Source: Rhizobium phaseoli (GTDB lineage: Bacteria > Pseudomonadota > Alphaproteobacteria > Rhizobiales > Rhizobiaceae). From it: a stretch of DNA of 64,000 bases. Both the position numbers and the translations under genes were made by a program. Within the stretch, counting starts at the first letter, position 1. Each line of letters starts with the position of its first letter. The stretch spans positions 248,001 to 312,000 of the forward strand of contig NZ_ML133566.1 of the NCBI RefSeq assembly GCF_003985125.1, in the 5' to 3' direction. Shown piece after piece: positions 53,971 through 63,503 of the stretch. Below the pieces are notes generated by a model that was not told the origin of the DNA, ran no database searches, and saw nothing but the letters and a program-made list of their open reading frames with translations.

Positions 53971-54663
53971 TCAAAAATCCAGATCGGCATAATGCGAAAC
54001 CGGGGTCAGACCGCGCACGCGCTCGGTCAGCATCGGCCGGAAGGAGGGGCGCGATTTCAGCCGCTGGTACCATTCCTTGACGACAGGGGCCTCGGCCCAC
54101 TCGATTTCGCCGAGATAATCGAGGATCGAGATCGAGGCGGCGGCGGCGAGATCGGCATAGCTCATCCGCTCGCCGGCCAGCCATTGGCGCGAGCCGGCAA
54201 GCCAGGTGAGATAACGCATATGCTGGCGGATATTCGCGCGGGCCGTGCGCAAAATCTTCGAATCCGGCGCACCGCCGCCCTGATCGGCGGTCATCTGCAA
54301 CTTGTAGACACGCTCGCGAGCGAGCGGCTTGGTGACGTCGTTTTCCATCTTCTGCATGAACCATTCGCTCAGCCGGCGGATTTCCGCCCGCTGGAAAGGG
54401 TCCTCGGCGAGCAGCCGCCGGTCGCGCTTCAACACGCCATGCGTCTCGTCGAGATACTCGGAAATGACGGTCGCGCCGCAAAGCGCGCGCATGCTGTCGT
54501 CGACATAGACCGGCAGCGTGCCGGCCGGATTGAGCGCCAGGAAATCTCGGCGCTTCTCCCATGTCTGCTCCTCGATCAGATCCGCCTGATAGCCGTATTC
54601 GGCCAGGATCAGCCGGACGAAGCGAGATGCGGATGACATGGGATGATGATAAAGCGTGGGCAT
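53971..54663 (-). CDS. Glutathione S-transferase family protein
   Basis: 230 residues from ATG 54663; longer in-frame starts have no support. The N-terminal thioredoxin-like domain has YHHPMSSASRFVRLILAEYG and the TVISEYLDE motif, the C-terminal domain is helical. Distinct from the GST at 28878-29561. Possibly co-transcribed with queG, 12 bases downstream. Substrate unknown. Confidence 0.9.
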   Translation of the reverse strand: MPTLYHHPMSSASRFVRLILAEYGYQADLIEEQTWEKRRDFLALNPAGTLPVYVDDSMRALCGATVISEYLDETHGVLKRDRRLLAEDPFQRAEIRRLSEWFMQKMENDVTKPLARERVYKLQMTADQGGGAPDSKILRTARANIRQHMRYLTWLAGSRQWLAGERMSYADLAAAASISILDYLGEIEWAEAPVVKEWYQRLKSRPSFRPMLTERVRGLTPVSHYADLDF

Positions 54664-54898
54664 CGATACTCGGGCTTTATGATTGCTGTTACAGGACTGT
54701 GTGGCAGCTCGTTTATAGCGCCTTAGTCGTGACTCATTGGTTGAAGCTATAGGAGCTTGGCCCGGCCAATACAAGCGAATCGGCTTTCACGCCATCTGAC
54801 AAGGGACAAAACAACCGTTTGCGAATGAGGATAGAGGCAGCGCCTGATCGGCTCAAGCGCTGTTCAAATCCGACCGACCTTTAAACCGGAGACAATTT

Positions 54899-55696
54899 AT
54901 GGACTATATCAATGCCGCCCTTCTCGGTGTCATCGAGGGCATCACCGAGTTTCTGCCGATCTCGAGCACCGGCCATCTCATCATTGCGGAGCAATGGCTC
55001 GGCCACCGGTCGGACATGTTCAATATCGTCATTCAGGCCGGCGCCATCCTCGCCGTCACCATCATCTACTGGCGTCGTCTGCTGGATCTGGTGCTTGGCT
55101 GGCGGGAGCCTGAGAATCGCGATTATGCCGCCAAGCTGATCGTTGCCTTTCTCATCACCGCCATTCTTGGGCTCGTCGTCAAGAAGCTCGGCTTCGAACT
55201 GCCGGAGACCGCGACGCCGATCGCCTGGGCGCTGATCATCGGCGGCATCTGGATGATCTTTGCCGAATGGGCGGCCGCGCGTAAGGCGCCTCACAAGCAG
55301 ATCACCTGGCTCGTCGCCATCCTGGTCGGCATCGCCCAGATCGTTGCCGGCGTCTTCCCGGGAACCTCACGCTCCGGCGCCACGATCTTCGTCGCCATGC
55401 TGGCCGGCACCGGCAACCGCGCCGCGGCCACCGAATTCGCCTTTCTCGTCGGCATCCCGACCATGTATGCGGCAAGCGGCTATGAACTGCTGAAGACCTT
55501 CAAGGACGGCGGCGCGGCAGGCGAAGACTGGACCGCGCTCGGCATCGCCTTCGTCGTCTCCACGATCGTCGCCTTCATCGCGGTCAAATGGCTGCTTGCC
55601 TATATCAGGAGCAACCGGTTTACGCTGTTTGCCATCTACCGCATCATCCTCGGCGTCCTGCTGCTCGGCATGGCCGCAACCGGCCTGATCGCCTGA
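54899..55696 (+). CDS. uppP: Undecaprenyl-diphosphate phosphatase
   Basis: 265 residues, about eight transmembrane segments. The two family motifs are present: EFLPISSTGHL near residue 17 and PGTSRSGATI near 150. It recycles undecaprenyl phosphate, the lipid carrier for peptidoglycan and other envelope sugars, at the inner membrane. The ATG follows ACCGGAG. Stands alone, divergent from the GST gene. Confidence 0.96.
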   Translation: MDYINAALLGVIEGITEFLPISSTGHLIIAEQWLGHRSDMFNIVIQAGAILAVTIIYWRRLLDLVLGWREPENRDYAAKLIVAFLITAILGLVVKKLGFELPETATPIAWALIIGGIWMIFAEWAAARKAPHKQITWLVAILVGIAQIVAGVFPGTSRSGATIFVAMLAGTGNRAAATEFAFLVGIPTMYAASGYELLKTFKDGGAAGEDWTALGIAFVVSTIVAFIAVKWLLAYIRSNRFTLFAIYRIILGVLLLGMAATGLIA

Positions 55697-55914
55697 GCCA
55701 TCTCCACCGCATTGCATTCGCGCATCTCCCGGGCGCGGATGCAATTGCCCGTCGGACGCCGCGAAGTGACATGGGAGCGGCAGGCGCAAACGTTCCAGCT
55801 GGCAATATTTGAGAGAGATTAAGCGTCCGCTGCTTTTGAAGCGGGCAAGACAAAGCGTTCATTTGGGAACGTCCTGGTCCAGACGCTCCGGCCGCTGTTT
55901 GTCTCTATGAGGCC

Positions 55915-55932
55915 GGCGCGAAAGCGCCTTTT
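55915..55932 (+). terminator. Intrinsic terminator downstream of uppP
   Basis: GGCGC-gaaa-GCGCC-TTTT, a 5-base stem with tetraloop. It is 218 bases past uppP, so transcripts reading on from uppP would end here; it overlaps the beginning of the convergent small-gene end. Confidence 0.6.
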
Positions 55933-55934
55933 CG

Positions 55935-56087
55935 TCAATGGCTGATCGAAGCCGTGGAGCAAGGGTCGACGCCGTAGGCCGGCGAGCAGCCGCCCTTTAC
56001 CGCCGCGACCGAACCGGACGCAACGAAGGAGCCTGCAAGGATAACCAGCGCCGCACACGCAAACAGGAGCGCGATTGACTTGCCCAT
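55935..56087 (-). CDS. Small exported protein of unknown function
   Basis: 50 residues from ATG 56087 (MGKSIALLFACAALVILAGSFVASGS): a signal-peptide-like start, then a short Cys-containing tail (GGCSPAYGVDPCSTASISH). GAAAGG lies 8-13 bases upstream. Rhizobial genomes carry many such short secreted proteins; I infer export and perhaps a disulfide. It could also be a chance frame. Confidence 0.5.
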   Translation of the reverse strand: MGKSIALLFACAALVILAGSFVASGSVAAVKGGCSPAYGVDPCSTASISH

Positions 56088-56314
56088 CGAGTATTGCCTT
56101 TCACAGTGATTGCCGCACGCTTTCGCAGGCGTCGAGTCCATTGGAGACGCGCGGGGTTTGGTAGTCAGTGGAATGGCAAATAGCAATAAATGTTCCTGCT
56201 AAATTTGGCGTTAATTCCACAAAATTTCCGCTGCGTCTTTTATGCAACTGCACTTGATATGGCCGGCACAACAACATTTGAGACTTGCGCCGGCTTTGCT
56301 TCCGGCGAACACGC

Positions 56315-56345
56315 AAAACGCCGTCCGCGCTATGCGCGAACGGCG
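56315..56345 (-). terminator. Intrinsic terminator of the NDUFA9-like gene
   Basis: On the minus strand CGCCGT and ACGGCG arms enclose a second pairing CGCGC/GCGCG, followed by TTTT (bases 56315-56318 as A's). It ends the long minus-strand gene set from pmtA to the NDUFA9-like gene. Confidence 0.75.
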
Positions 56346-56368
56346 CCGTGTCGAAGGCAAAAAATTGT

Positions 56369-57349
56369 TCAGGCAGCCTTGCCGGAGCCGGTGTACTGGC
56401 CGTGCGGACGATACTGCACCAGGTAGGATTCGAGCACCGATGCGGCCATGGTTGGCGCAATGCCGAGACCCTTCAGCGTGCGGCCTTCCGCTTCGGCTTC
56501 GGCGGAAACGACGTTGTCGCGCTTGAGCAGGCGCACCTGGTCCGGGGTGATCGGCGGCGTCACGAACGGGATCAGCGAGGCGATGCTGCCGATCATCGAC
56601 GCGATGCCGAAGGGCAGGGACACCAACCGGTTCTTGCGGCTCGTCACCTTCAGCATCGTCTCGAGACATTCGCGGAAGCTCAGCACCTCGGGCCCGCCAA
56701 GTTCATAGACCTTGCCGGCGGGGACCTTGCCGTCGACGGCGCGGGCAACCGCCTCGGCGACATCCTCGACATAGACGGGCTGGAATTTCGTCTTGCCGCC
56801 GCCGACCAGCGGCAGGACCGGCGACATGCGCGCCATATCGGCAAATTTGTTGAAGAAGCTGTCCTCCGGCCCGAAGACGATCGACGGGCGAAAGATCACC
56901 GCATCCGGCTTGATGGAGAGGATGGCCGTTTCGGCGCGGCCCTTGGTGCGGCCGTAGTCCGAATTGGAATTGGCATTGGCGCCGATCGCCGAAATATGGG
57001 CGAGCGTCGCGCCGGCATTGCGCGCCGCCTCGGCAACCGCGCGGGCGCCGAATTCCTGCACGGCATCGAAGGTGTTGCGGCCAGCCTCGTGCAGAATGCC
57101 GACGCAGTTGACGACGTGGCTTGCACCGTCGACGGCGCGGTCGATCGAATTGCGATAACGCAGGTTCGCCTGCACGAGGGAAATCTGGCCGACATTGCCG
57201 AGCGGCTGCAGGAAGCCGGCGAGATCAGGACGGCGCACCGCGACGCGGATGCGATAACCGCGCTTGGCCAGCGCCCGAACCACGTGCCTGCCCACGAAGC
57301 CGGACCCTCCAAACACGGTGACGAGCGGCGGCAGGTTGGCAAGGGTCAT
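56369..57349 (-). CDS. Complex I NDUFA9-like NAD-dependent epimerase family protein
   Basis: 326 residues from ATG 57349; longer in-frame starts extend into unrelated sequence. TVFGGSGFVGRHVVRALA starts the nucleotide fold; GGPEVLSFRECLETML and the PPITPDQVRLLKRDNVVS segment match the alphaproteobacterial NDUFA9 relatives. The link to complex I is a family label; no nuo genes lie nearby. Last gene of a minus-strand group. Confidence 0.88.
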   Translation of the reverse strand: MTLANLPPLVTVFGGSGFVGRHVVRALAKRGYRIRVAVRRPDLAGFLQPLGNVGQISLVQANLRYRNSIDRAVDGASHVVNCVGILHEAGRNTFDAVQEFGARAVAEAARNAGATLAHISAIGANANSNSDYGRTKGRAETAILSIKPDAVIFRPSIVFGPEDSFFNKFADMARMSPVLPLVGGGKTKFQPVYVEDVAEAVARAVDGKVPAGKVYELGGPEVLSFRECLETMLKVTSRKNRLVSLPFGIASMIGSIASLIPFVTPPITPDQVRLLKRDNVVSAEAEAEGRTLKGLGIAPTMAASVLESYLVQYRPHGQYTGSGKAA

Positions 57350-57461
57350 GGCAGGCTCCTCGAAAGGCTGTGGGGGATGCTGTATCGGCACCCGTCTTAG
57401 CCCAATCCCGGCAAGACGGGAAGGCCCATCCCGCCCGTGAGTTTTGCGGGTGCGAAGTCGT

Positions 57462-57749
57462 TCAGATGCCTTCGACGACGACCATTTCCGCATCCGCCAC
57501 TTCCTGGCGGATTTTGGCGGCGATCTGGTATTCCGGCGAATTATAGCAGTCGACCGCATGCTGCATCGAGGGGAATTCGATCACGACGTTGCGAGCGCGG
57601 GACTTGCCTTCCAGTTCGGTGATCGCGCCGCCGCGCGCCAGGAAATTGGCGCCGTATTTTTCGAAGGCGGGTTTGGCCGCCGCCACATAATCCTTGTAGC
57701 GCTCGGCATCGCGAACATCGACGCGGGCGATCCAATATCCCTTGGCCAT
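57462..57749 (-). CDS. DUF1330 domain-containing protein
   Basis: 95 residues from ATG 57749. Ferredoxin-like dimeric alpha/beta-barrel: GYWIARVDVRDAERYKDYV, then NVVIEFPSMQHAVDCYNSPEYQ. DUF1330 proteins are small and uncharacterised, with a likely ligand-binding or monooxygenase-like fold. 28 bases after pyrF on the same strand. A longer in-frame start at 57872 is unsupported. Confidence 0.9.
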   Translation of the reverse strand: MAKGYWIARVDVRDAERYKDYVAAAKPAFEKYGANFLARGGAITELEGKSRARNVVIEFPSMQHAVDCYNSPEYQIAAKIRQEVADAEMVVVEGI

Positions 57750-57777
57750 GGTCTTCTCCCTTTTGCGTTGGTGTATG

Positions 57778-58485
57778 TCAGCGGTTTGCCGGCCAGCGCG
57801 CAGCAACCATTTCGTTGAGCACGGCGCGAGCGGCATGCCGGGGATCGGGCGCCTTGACGATCGGCCGGGCAACGACGAGGTGTGTCGCCCCCGCCTTCAG
57901 CGCGTCGAAAGGCGTCATCACCCGCTTCTGGTCGCCATGGTCGCTGCCGGTCGGGCGAATGCCGGGGGTGACGATCGCCATGTCGGGTCCGAGGACCTCG
58001 CGCACTTCGGCCGCTTCCGCTGCCGAACAGACGATGCCGCCCATGCCGGCGGCGCGCGCCTGTTCGGCGCGGCGCAGCACCAGGCTGTGCGGATCCTTGT
58101 CGTAGCCGGCCTCGGCAAGGTCCTCGGCATCCATCGAGGTCAGCACCGTCACGCCGAGCAGACACAGGCCGGAGCCGGCCGCGGCCCCCACCGCCGCCCG
58201 CATCGCTTTGGGATAAGCGTGCAGCGTCAGCATCGACATGCCCATCCTAGCGATGTTTTCGACACCCGAGGCGACGGTGTTGTCGATGTCGAGCAGCTTC
58301 ATGTCGAGAAAGATCTTCTTGCCGCTTGCCGCGAGGTCACGGGCGAATTCCAGGCCGCCTGCAAAGACCAGCTGATAGCCGATCTTGTAGAAGAGGATAT
58401 CGTCACCGAGCGTGGAAACCAGCCTTTCGGCCTCGCCGACCGTGGGAACATCCAGGCCGATGATCAACCGCTCGCGTGCGTCCAT
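57778..58485 (-). CDS. pyrF: Orotidine-5'-phosphate decarboxylase
   Basis: 235 residues. [29 protein letters not shown], the catalytic [13 protein letters not shown] (Lys and paired Asp) and [20 protein letters not shown] are all present. It makes UMP in pyrimidine synthesis. Begins 6 bases after the histidine-phosphatase-like gene stop, so the set pmtA to pyrF is probably co-transcribed. Confidence 0.96.
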   Translation of the reverse strand: MDARERLIIGLDVPTVGEAERLVSTLGDDILFYKIGYQLVFAGGLEFARDLAASGKKIFLDMKLLDIDNTVASGVENIARMGMSMLTLHAYPKAMRAAVGAAAGSGLCLLGVTVLTSMDAEDLAEAGYDKDPHSLVLRRAEQARAAGMGGIVCSAAEAAEVREVLGPDMAIVTPGIRPTGSDHGDQKRVMTPFDALKAGATHLVVARPIVKAPDPRHAARAVLNEMVAARWPANR

Positions 58486-58491
58486 TTCAAC

Positions 58492-59073
58492 TCACCCCCG
58501 CCAGTCTTCGATGGGTGTCCAGTCGCATGATAAGCGGCGATCCGCAAGGCCGAAAGCATAGAGATTGCCGCCGCCGCCCGGCTGGTCGCGATCACGGGAG
58601 ATGGGCCGGCCGGCCAGATGGCATTTGAGCAGCGTGCCGACGCCGCCATGGCCGACGAAGGCGATCGGGGCTGCCGCGTCATGTGCAGCCAGCACGGCGT
58701 CAACCGCTTCCACGATGCGGGCCTGCGCGTCGACGGCGCGTTCCCAGCCCTTGAAGCTCTCTTCCGGATGAGCGAAGAACCAGTTGGCCGCCTCTTCGAA
58801 TTGCGGCGGCGGCAGGAAGCCGGTGGCCGAACGGTCGTTCTCATGCATGCCTTGGACGATTTCGATCGCCACGCCGGAGGCTTCCGCCAGGATTTCGGCC
58901 GTCTCGATCGCCTTCGTCTCGTCGCTGGAGATGATGCGCCGCAATTGCCTCGCCCAATCGCTCTCGGCCGCCTTGCGGGCGCGGGCGGCGCCGACATCGG
59001 AAAGCCCCCATTTCGGCACCGGCACGTTGGCATCGATCTTGACTTGCGGATGGGTGATATAGATCCCGAACAT
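58492..59073 (-). CDS. Histidine-phosphatase-like protein with altered RHG motif
   Basis: 193 residues from ATG 59073. The phosphoglycerate mutase-like fold can be followed: ITHPQV at the N-terminus in place of RHG, SSDETKAIETAEIL for the S-x-x-x-R-A-x-x-T-A helix, HENDR, and VGHGGVG. The catalytic His survives (THP) but the usual Arg and Gly are replaced, so phosphatase activity is doubtful. pmtA ends 1 base upstream on the same strand. Confidence 0.8.
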   Translation of the reverse strand: MFGIYITHPQVKIDANVPVPKWGLSDVGAARARKAAESDWARQLRRIISSDETKAIETAEILAEASGVAIEIVQGMHENDRSATGFLPPPQFEEAANWFFAHPEESFKGWERAVDAQARIVEAVDAVLAAHDAAAPIAFVGHGGVGTLLKCHLAGRPISRDRDQPGGGGNLYAFGLADRRLSCDWTPIEDWRG

Positions 59074-59074
59074 T

Positions 59075-59674
59075 TCAGCCGCGCTTGTAGATCCAGAGCT
59101 GCGCCGGCGGAATGTTGCGCATGACGAAGTCGAAATGCTGGATATGGTAGCGATCGGGATTGGCGGCGATCGGCGAGATCGCGCCATAGGAGATCTGCAC
59201 CACCGGCCGGCCGGGCGGCAGGCGGTCGAGCAGGCTTTCCAGCAGCGACACGCGCATCGCCATCGGGAAGTTCAAGAGCGGAATGCAGGAGATGACGCAA
59301 TCGAAGGTCTGGTCGCCGAAGGCGCCAAGCGTCGTCTTGAGATCGAAGGCGTCGCCGTTGATGAAGTGCACGCCGGGATAGGCTCGCAGCAGATGCTGGT
59401 GGAAATCCGTCGAATATTCGATGGCGACCAGATTGTCCGGCTTCACGCCGCGGCCGAGGATCGCTTTGGTGATGGCGCCCGTGCCCGGCCCGAGTTCGAG
59501 GACCGGCAGCCCCGAATGCATATCGATGACGCTGGCCATGCGCTTGGCGGTGATCGAGGAGGTCGGCACGATCGAGCCCACCGTCTTCGGCCCCTGCATC
59601 ATGCCACGGAAGAAGCGGATTTCCTCATCGAATCTCTTCCCGAAATGTTCCTTCACCTTGACCCGTAACCGCAT
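59075..59674 (-). CDS. pmtA: Phospholipid N-methyltransferase (PmtA-type)
   Basis: 199 residues. A class I SAM-binding domain with LELGPGTGAITKAIL, and the MQGPKTVGSIVPTSSITAKRMASVID opening that is typical of rhizobial phosphatidylethanolamine methyltransferases, which make phosphatidylcholine in three steps. An rRNA dimethylase relative is the main alternative, but N-terminal features favour PmtA. First gene of the minus-strand set ending at the NDUFA9-like gene. Confidence 0.85.
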   Translation of the reverse strand: MRLRVKVKEHFGKRFDEEIRFFRGMMQGPKTVGSIVPTSSITAKRMASVIDMHSGLPVLELGPGTGAITKAILGRGVKPDNLVAIEYSTDFHQHLLRAYPGVHFINGDAFDLKTTLGAFGDQTFDCVISCIPLLNFPMAMRVSLLESLLDRLPPGRPVVQISYGAISPIAANPDRYHIQHFDFVMRNIPPAQLWIYKRG

Positions 59675-59769
59675 TCTCCACCCATCCGCATGTTGATCGA
59701 CTGTGTTAATATGCTGCTTGTCGCTCTCGCGACAAGGATTTTCGCAATAAGGACATCGGCATCAACAAC

Positions 59770-60678
59770 TCATGCGGCCTTTCGGTCGGAACGAGGCATG
59801 AGATCGGCAAGCCTTTCGCTGAGATGATCGGCGTCGACGGGCGCGCGCAGCTTCTTGTCGGTATTGTCGAAATAGAGATAGACGTCGCGGCCCTTCTTGC
59901 GCGACGGCAACGGCGCAAGCACCCGCGTCGCATGTTCCGGTTCTCCGCCGGTTGCCCAGGCGCGGATGCGCTCGGCCCACAGATCGAGCGCTTCATCCTC
60001 ATAGCCACTGACATAGAGCTGCTCGGAACCATGCAGGCGGCAATAGATGAAATCGGCGGTGATGTCCATCAACAGCGGCCACTCCACCGTGTCGGCGCAG
60101 ACGAGCGCGACGTTGTGACGCCTCAGCATCTCGATGAAGGCTGGCGAGCGGAAGCTGTCGTGGCGGATCTCGAAAGCATGGCGGATCGGCTGGTCGGCGT
60201 CGCTTTTCAGCCAGGCTCGCCCTTCGAGGCGGCCGTCATGGCGTTTCGCAAGCGCGATCGCGGCATCGCAGTCATGCGGCAGCAGCGACAAGAAGGTTTC
60301 GAAAAGCGCAGGGTCGAAGCCCATGTTCGGCGGAAACTGCCAGAGGATAGGGCCAAGTTTGGGGCCGAGCCGCAACAGGCCGGAGGCGAAGAAATTGGCA
60401 AGCGGCGTCTCGATCTCCTGCAATCGCTTCATATGAGTGATGAAGCGCGAGCCCTTGACTGCGAAGACGAAATCCTCGGGCGTTTCGTCGCGCCAGCGGC
60501 CGAAGCTTTCAGGCCGCTGCAATCCGTAGAAAGTGCCGTTGATCTCGATCGAAGGGAAATGCCGGGCGGCGTAGGAAAGCTCGTGCTTCTGCGGCAGATC
60601 CTTGGGATAGAATTGGCCGCGCCAGGGCGCATAGGTCCAGCCGGATATGCCGATGCGCACAGTTCCGGTCTTTTTCAT
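59770..60678 (-). CDS. DUF72 domain-containing protein
   Basis: 302 residues. TIM-barrel family of unknown function, recognisable from GISGWTYAPWRGQFYP, INGTFYGLQRPESFGRW, EIRHDSF and the C-terminal YLYFDNTDKKLRAPVDA. A GGGAGG site precedes the ATG. dnaN lies 57 bases upstream on the same strand, so the two may share a transcript. No biochemical role can be given. Confidence 0.9.
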   Translation of the reverse strand: MKKTGTVRIGISGWTYAPWRGQFYPKDLPQKHELSYAARHFPSIEINGTFYGLQRPESFGRWRDETPEDFVFAVKGSRFITHMKRLQEIETPLANFFASGLLRLGPKLGPILWQFPPNMGFDPALFETFLSLLPHDCDAAIALAKRHDGRLEGRAWLKSDADQPIRHAFEIRHDSFRSPAFIEMLRRHNVALVCADTVEWPLLMDITADFIYCRLHGSEQLYVSGYEDEALDLWAERIRAWATGGEPEHATRVLAPLPSRKKGRDVYLYFDNTDKKLRAPVDADHLSERLADLMPRSDRKAA

Positions 60679-60735
60679 GAGGAGATCCTCCCGTTTTGAC
60701 AGGAGGAAAACAATGGCTGGCGGCCTTCGTTCCCG

Positions 60736-61854
60736 TCAGACGCGCATTGGCATCAGCACGTAAAGCGCATCGTCGCCGGCCGTGTCGCGGATCAGCGTCG
60801 GCGAGCCGGCATCGGCCAGCAGGAAGATCGCTTCCTCGCCGGAAAGCTGCGCGGTGATGTCGAGCAGGTACTTGGCGTTGAAGCCGATTTCCATCGCGTC
60901 GGTATCGTAGCCGACGGCGACTTCTTCCGTGGCGCTGCCGGAATCGGGATTGTTGACGGTCAGCATCAGCTGCCCCTCGGATAGCGCCAGCTTCACGGCG
61001 CGGCCGCGCTCGGAAGAGATGGTCGAGACGCGGTCGACGGCCTGGGCGAAGGTCGTGCAGTCGACGCGCATTTCCTTGTCGTTGCCGGTCGGGATGACGC
61101 GCTGATAGTCGGGGAAGGTGCCGTCGATCAGTTTCGAGGTCAGGACGATCGAACCGATCGTCATGCGGATCTTGGCGTCGGACACCTCGACGGTGACGAT
61201 CGCTTCCGGATTGTCGACCAGCTTCTGCAATTCGCCGACCGTCTTGCGCGGAATGATGATGCCCGGCATGCCCTCGGAGCCGGAGGGCGCGTCGACGTCG
61301 GCGCGCGCCAGCCGGTGGCCGTCGGTCGCGACCGCCCGAAGCTTCAACTCGCCCTTGCTCTCGATCGTGTGGAAGAAGATGCCGTTGAGGTAATACCGCG
61401 TCTCTTCCGTCGAGATCGCGAACTGCGTGCGGTCGATCAGCATCTTCAGATCGGTCGCCTTCAGCTTGAAGGAATGGGTGAAGGTGCCGGCGGTCAGATC
61501 CGGGAAGTCGGATTCCGGCAGGCACTGCAGCGAGAATTTCGAGCGGCCGGACTGCACCGTCATCGAGCCGCCGTCGGTGCTGGTGGCGAGCAGCACTTCC
61601 GAGCCGTCGGAAAGCTTGCGCACGATGTCGTAGAGAAGATGGGCGGGAACGGTGGTGGCGCCGGCCTGCTCGACGCTGGCAGGCGTCGCCTCGGTGATCT
61701 CGAGGTCGAGGTCGGTGGCCTTCATGTCGAGGTTCTGGCCGTCGGCCTTGAGCAGTACGTTGGACAGGATCGGGATCGTGTTGCGACGTTCGACCACGCG
61801 GTGCACGTGGTTCAGCGATTTCAACAGGTTTGACCGCTCAATAGTAATACGCAT
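60736..61854 (-). CDS. dnaN: DNA polymerase III subunit beta (sliding clamp)
   Basis: 372 residues, the expected three-domain clamp: MRITIERSNLLKSLNHVHRVVERRNTIPIL at the start and LLADAGSPTLIRDTAGDDALYVLMPMRV at the end. It encircles DNA and holds polymerase III. Here dnaN is not next to dnaA or recF, as is usual in rhizobia; no DnaA boxes are seen around it. Confidence 0.97.
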   Translation of the reverse strand: MRITIERSNLLKSLNHVHRVVERRNTIPILSNVLLKADGQNLDMKATDLDLEITEATPASVEQAGATTVPAHLLYDIVRKLSDGSEVLLATSTDGGSMTVQSGRSKFSLQCLPESDFPDLTAGTFTHSFKLKATDLKMLIDRTQFAISTEETRYYLNGIFFHTIESKGELKLRAVATDGHRLARADVDAPSGSEGMPGIIIPRKTVGELQKLVDNPEAIVTVEVSDAKIRMTIGSIVLTSKLIDGTFPDYQRVIPTGNDKEMRVDCTTFAQAVDRVSTISSERGRAVKLALSEGQLMLTVNNPDSGSATEEVAVGYDTDAMEIGFNAKYLLDITAQLSGEEAIFLLADAGSPTLIRDTAGDDALYVLMPMRV

Positions 61855-62114
61855 GGGATGCTACCGCTTTCGACCGTGACTGTCCGGGCGCATCGAGCAC
61901 CCGAAGAATGCTTTCCCGATTGAGGTCGGGGGAGTGGACGGGCAAAATGGCAGACTTCAGCACCGGTTTGCAAGAGGCATGGGCGGTGGGAGGCCCGCAT
62001 TTCAGGTTTTCTGGAGCAATCCTCACAGAAATCCGAACCCTTGCCGAAGCGGTGCGGCTCGCCCATAAAGGTTCCCCCATAAGGTTCGACGACGGCGCGA
62101 CGAAAGCAAACGGC
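61855..62114. other. 260-base spacer between divergent dnaN and rsmI
   Basis: Open frame on the plus strand from 61908 continues into rsmI but is not conserved there and lacks a ribosome-binding site. It must hold the dnaN and rsmI promoters. No repeat or terminator is visible. Confidence 0.5.
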
Positions 62115-63021
<907 letters not shown>

Positions 63022-63032
<11 letters not shown>

Positions 63033-63390
63033 CGACCGCACCGCCATCAGACGAAGGGCGCTGCGCCGCGGCCTGATGTCGGAATATGTCGCCGCCGTCT
63101 TCCTGATGTTGAAGGGCTATCGCATCCTGGCGCTGCGCCACCGCACCCGGCTCGGCGAGATCGATATCGTCGCCCGCAAGGGCGATCTCGCCGTCTTCGT
63201 CGAGGTCAAGGCCCGCCACGGCGAGGCTGCGGCGGTCGATGCCGTCTCCGCTGCCGCGCAGAAGCGGATACGGGCGGCAAGCGATCTCTGGCTCGCCCGC
63301 CAGGCGGACCAGGCCCGTCTTTCCCAGCGCTACGATATCGTCGCGGTCACCCCCGGCCGCCTGCCGCGGCATTTCCCCGACGCCTTTTAG
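63022..63390 (+). CDS. YraN family protein (UPF0102)
   Basis: 122 residues. GLMSEYVAAVFLMLKGYRILALRHRTRLGEIDIVARKGDLAVFVEVKAR carries the nuclease-like (E/D-E-K) core of the YraN family, and VDAVSAAAQKRI follows. Putative restriction-endonuclease-like fold, function unknown. Co-transcribed with rsmI. Confidence 0.93.
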
Positions 63391-63503
63391 CGGTTCCGGT
63401 CCAGCCGTTCCGGATCGTTAAAATTTTAGTCCCGGCTTGAACCAGCTCCTTACGACTCTCTGCTATCGCAGTCCTCGTAGGGGTAACAATTGGGGGTTGT
63501 TTC

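Noticed and set aside
60736..62114. Possible chromosomal origin at dnaN
   Set aside because: dnaA, recF and DnaA boxes are absent; in this group dnaN commonly lies apart from the origin.
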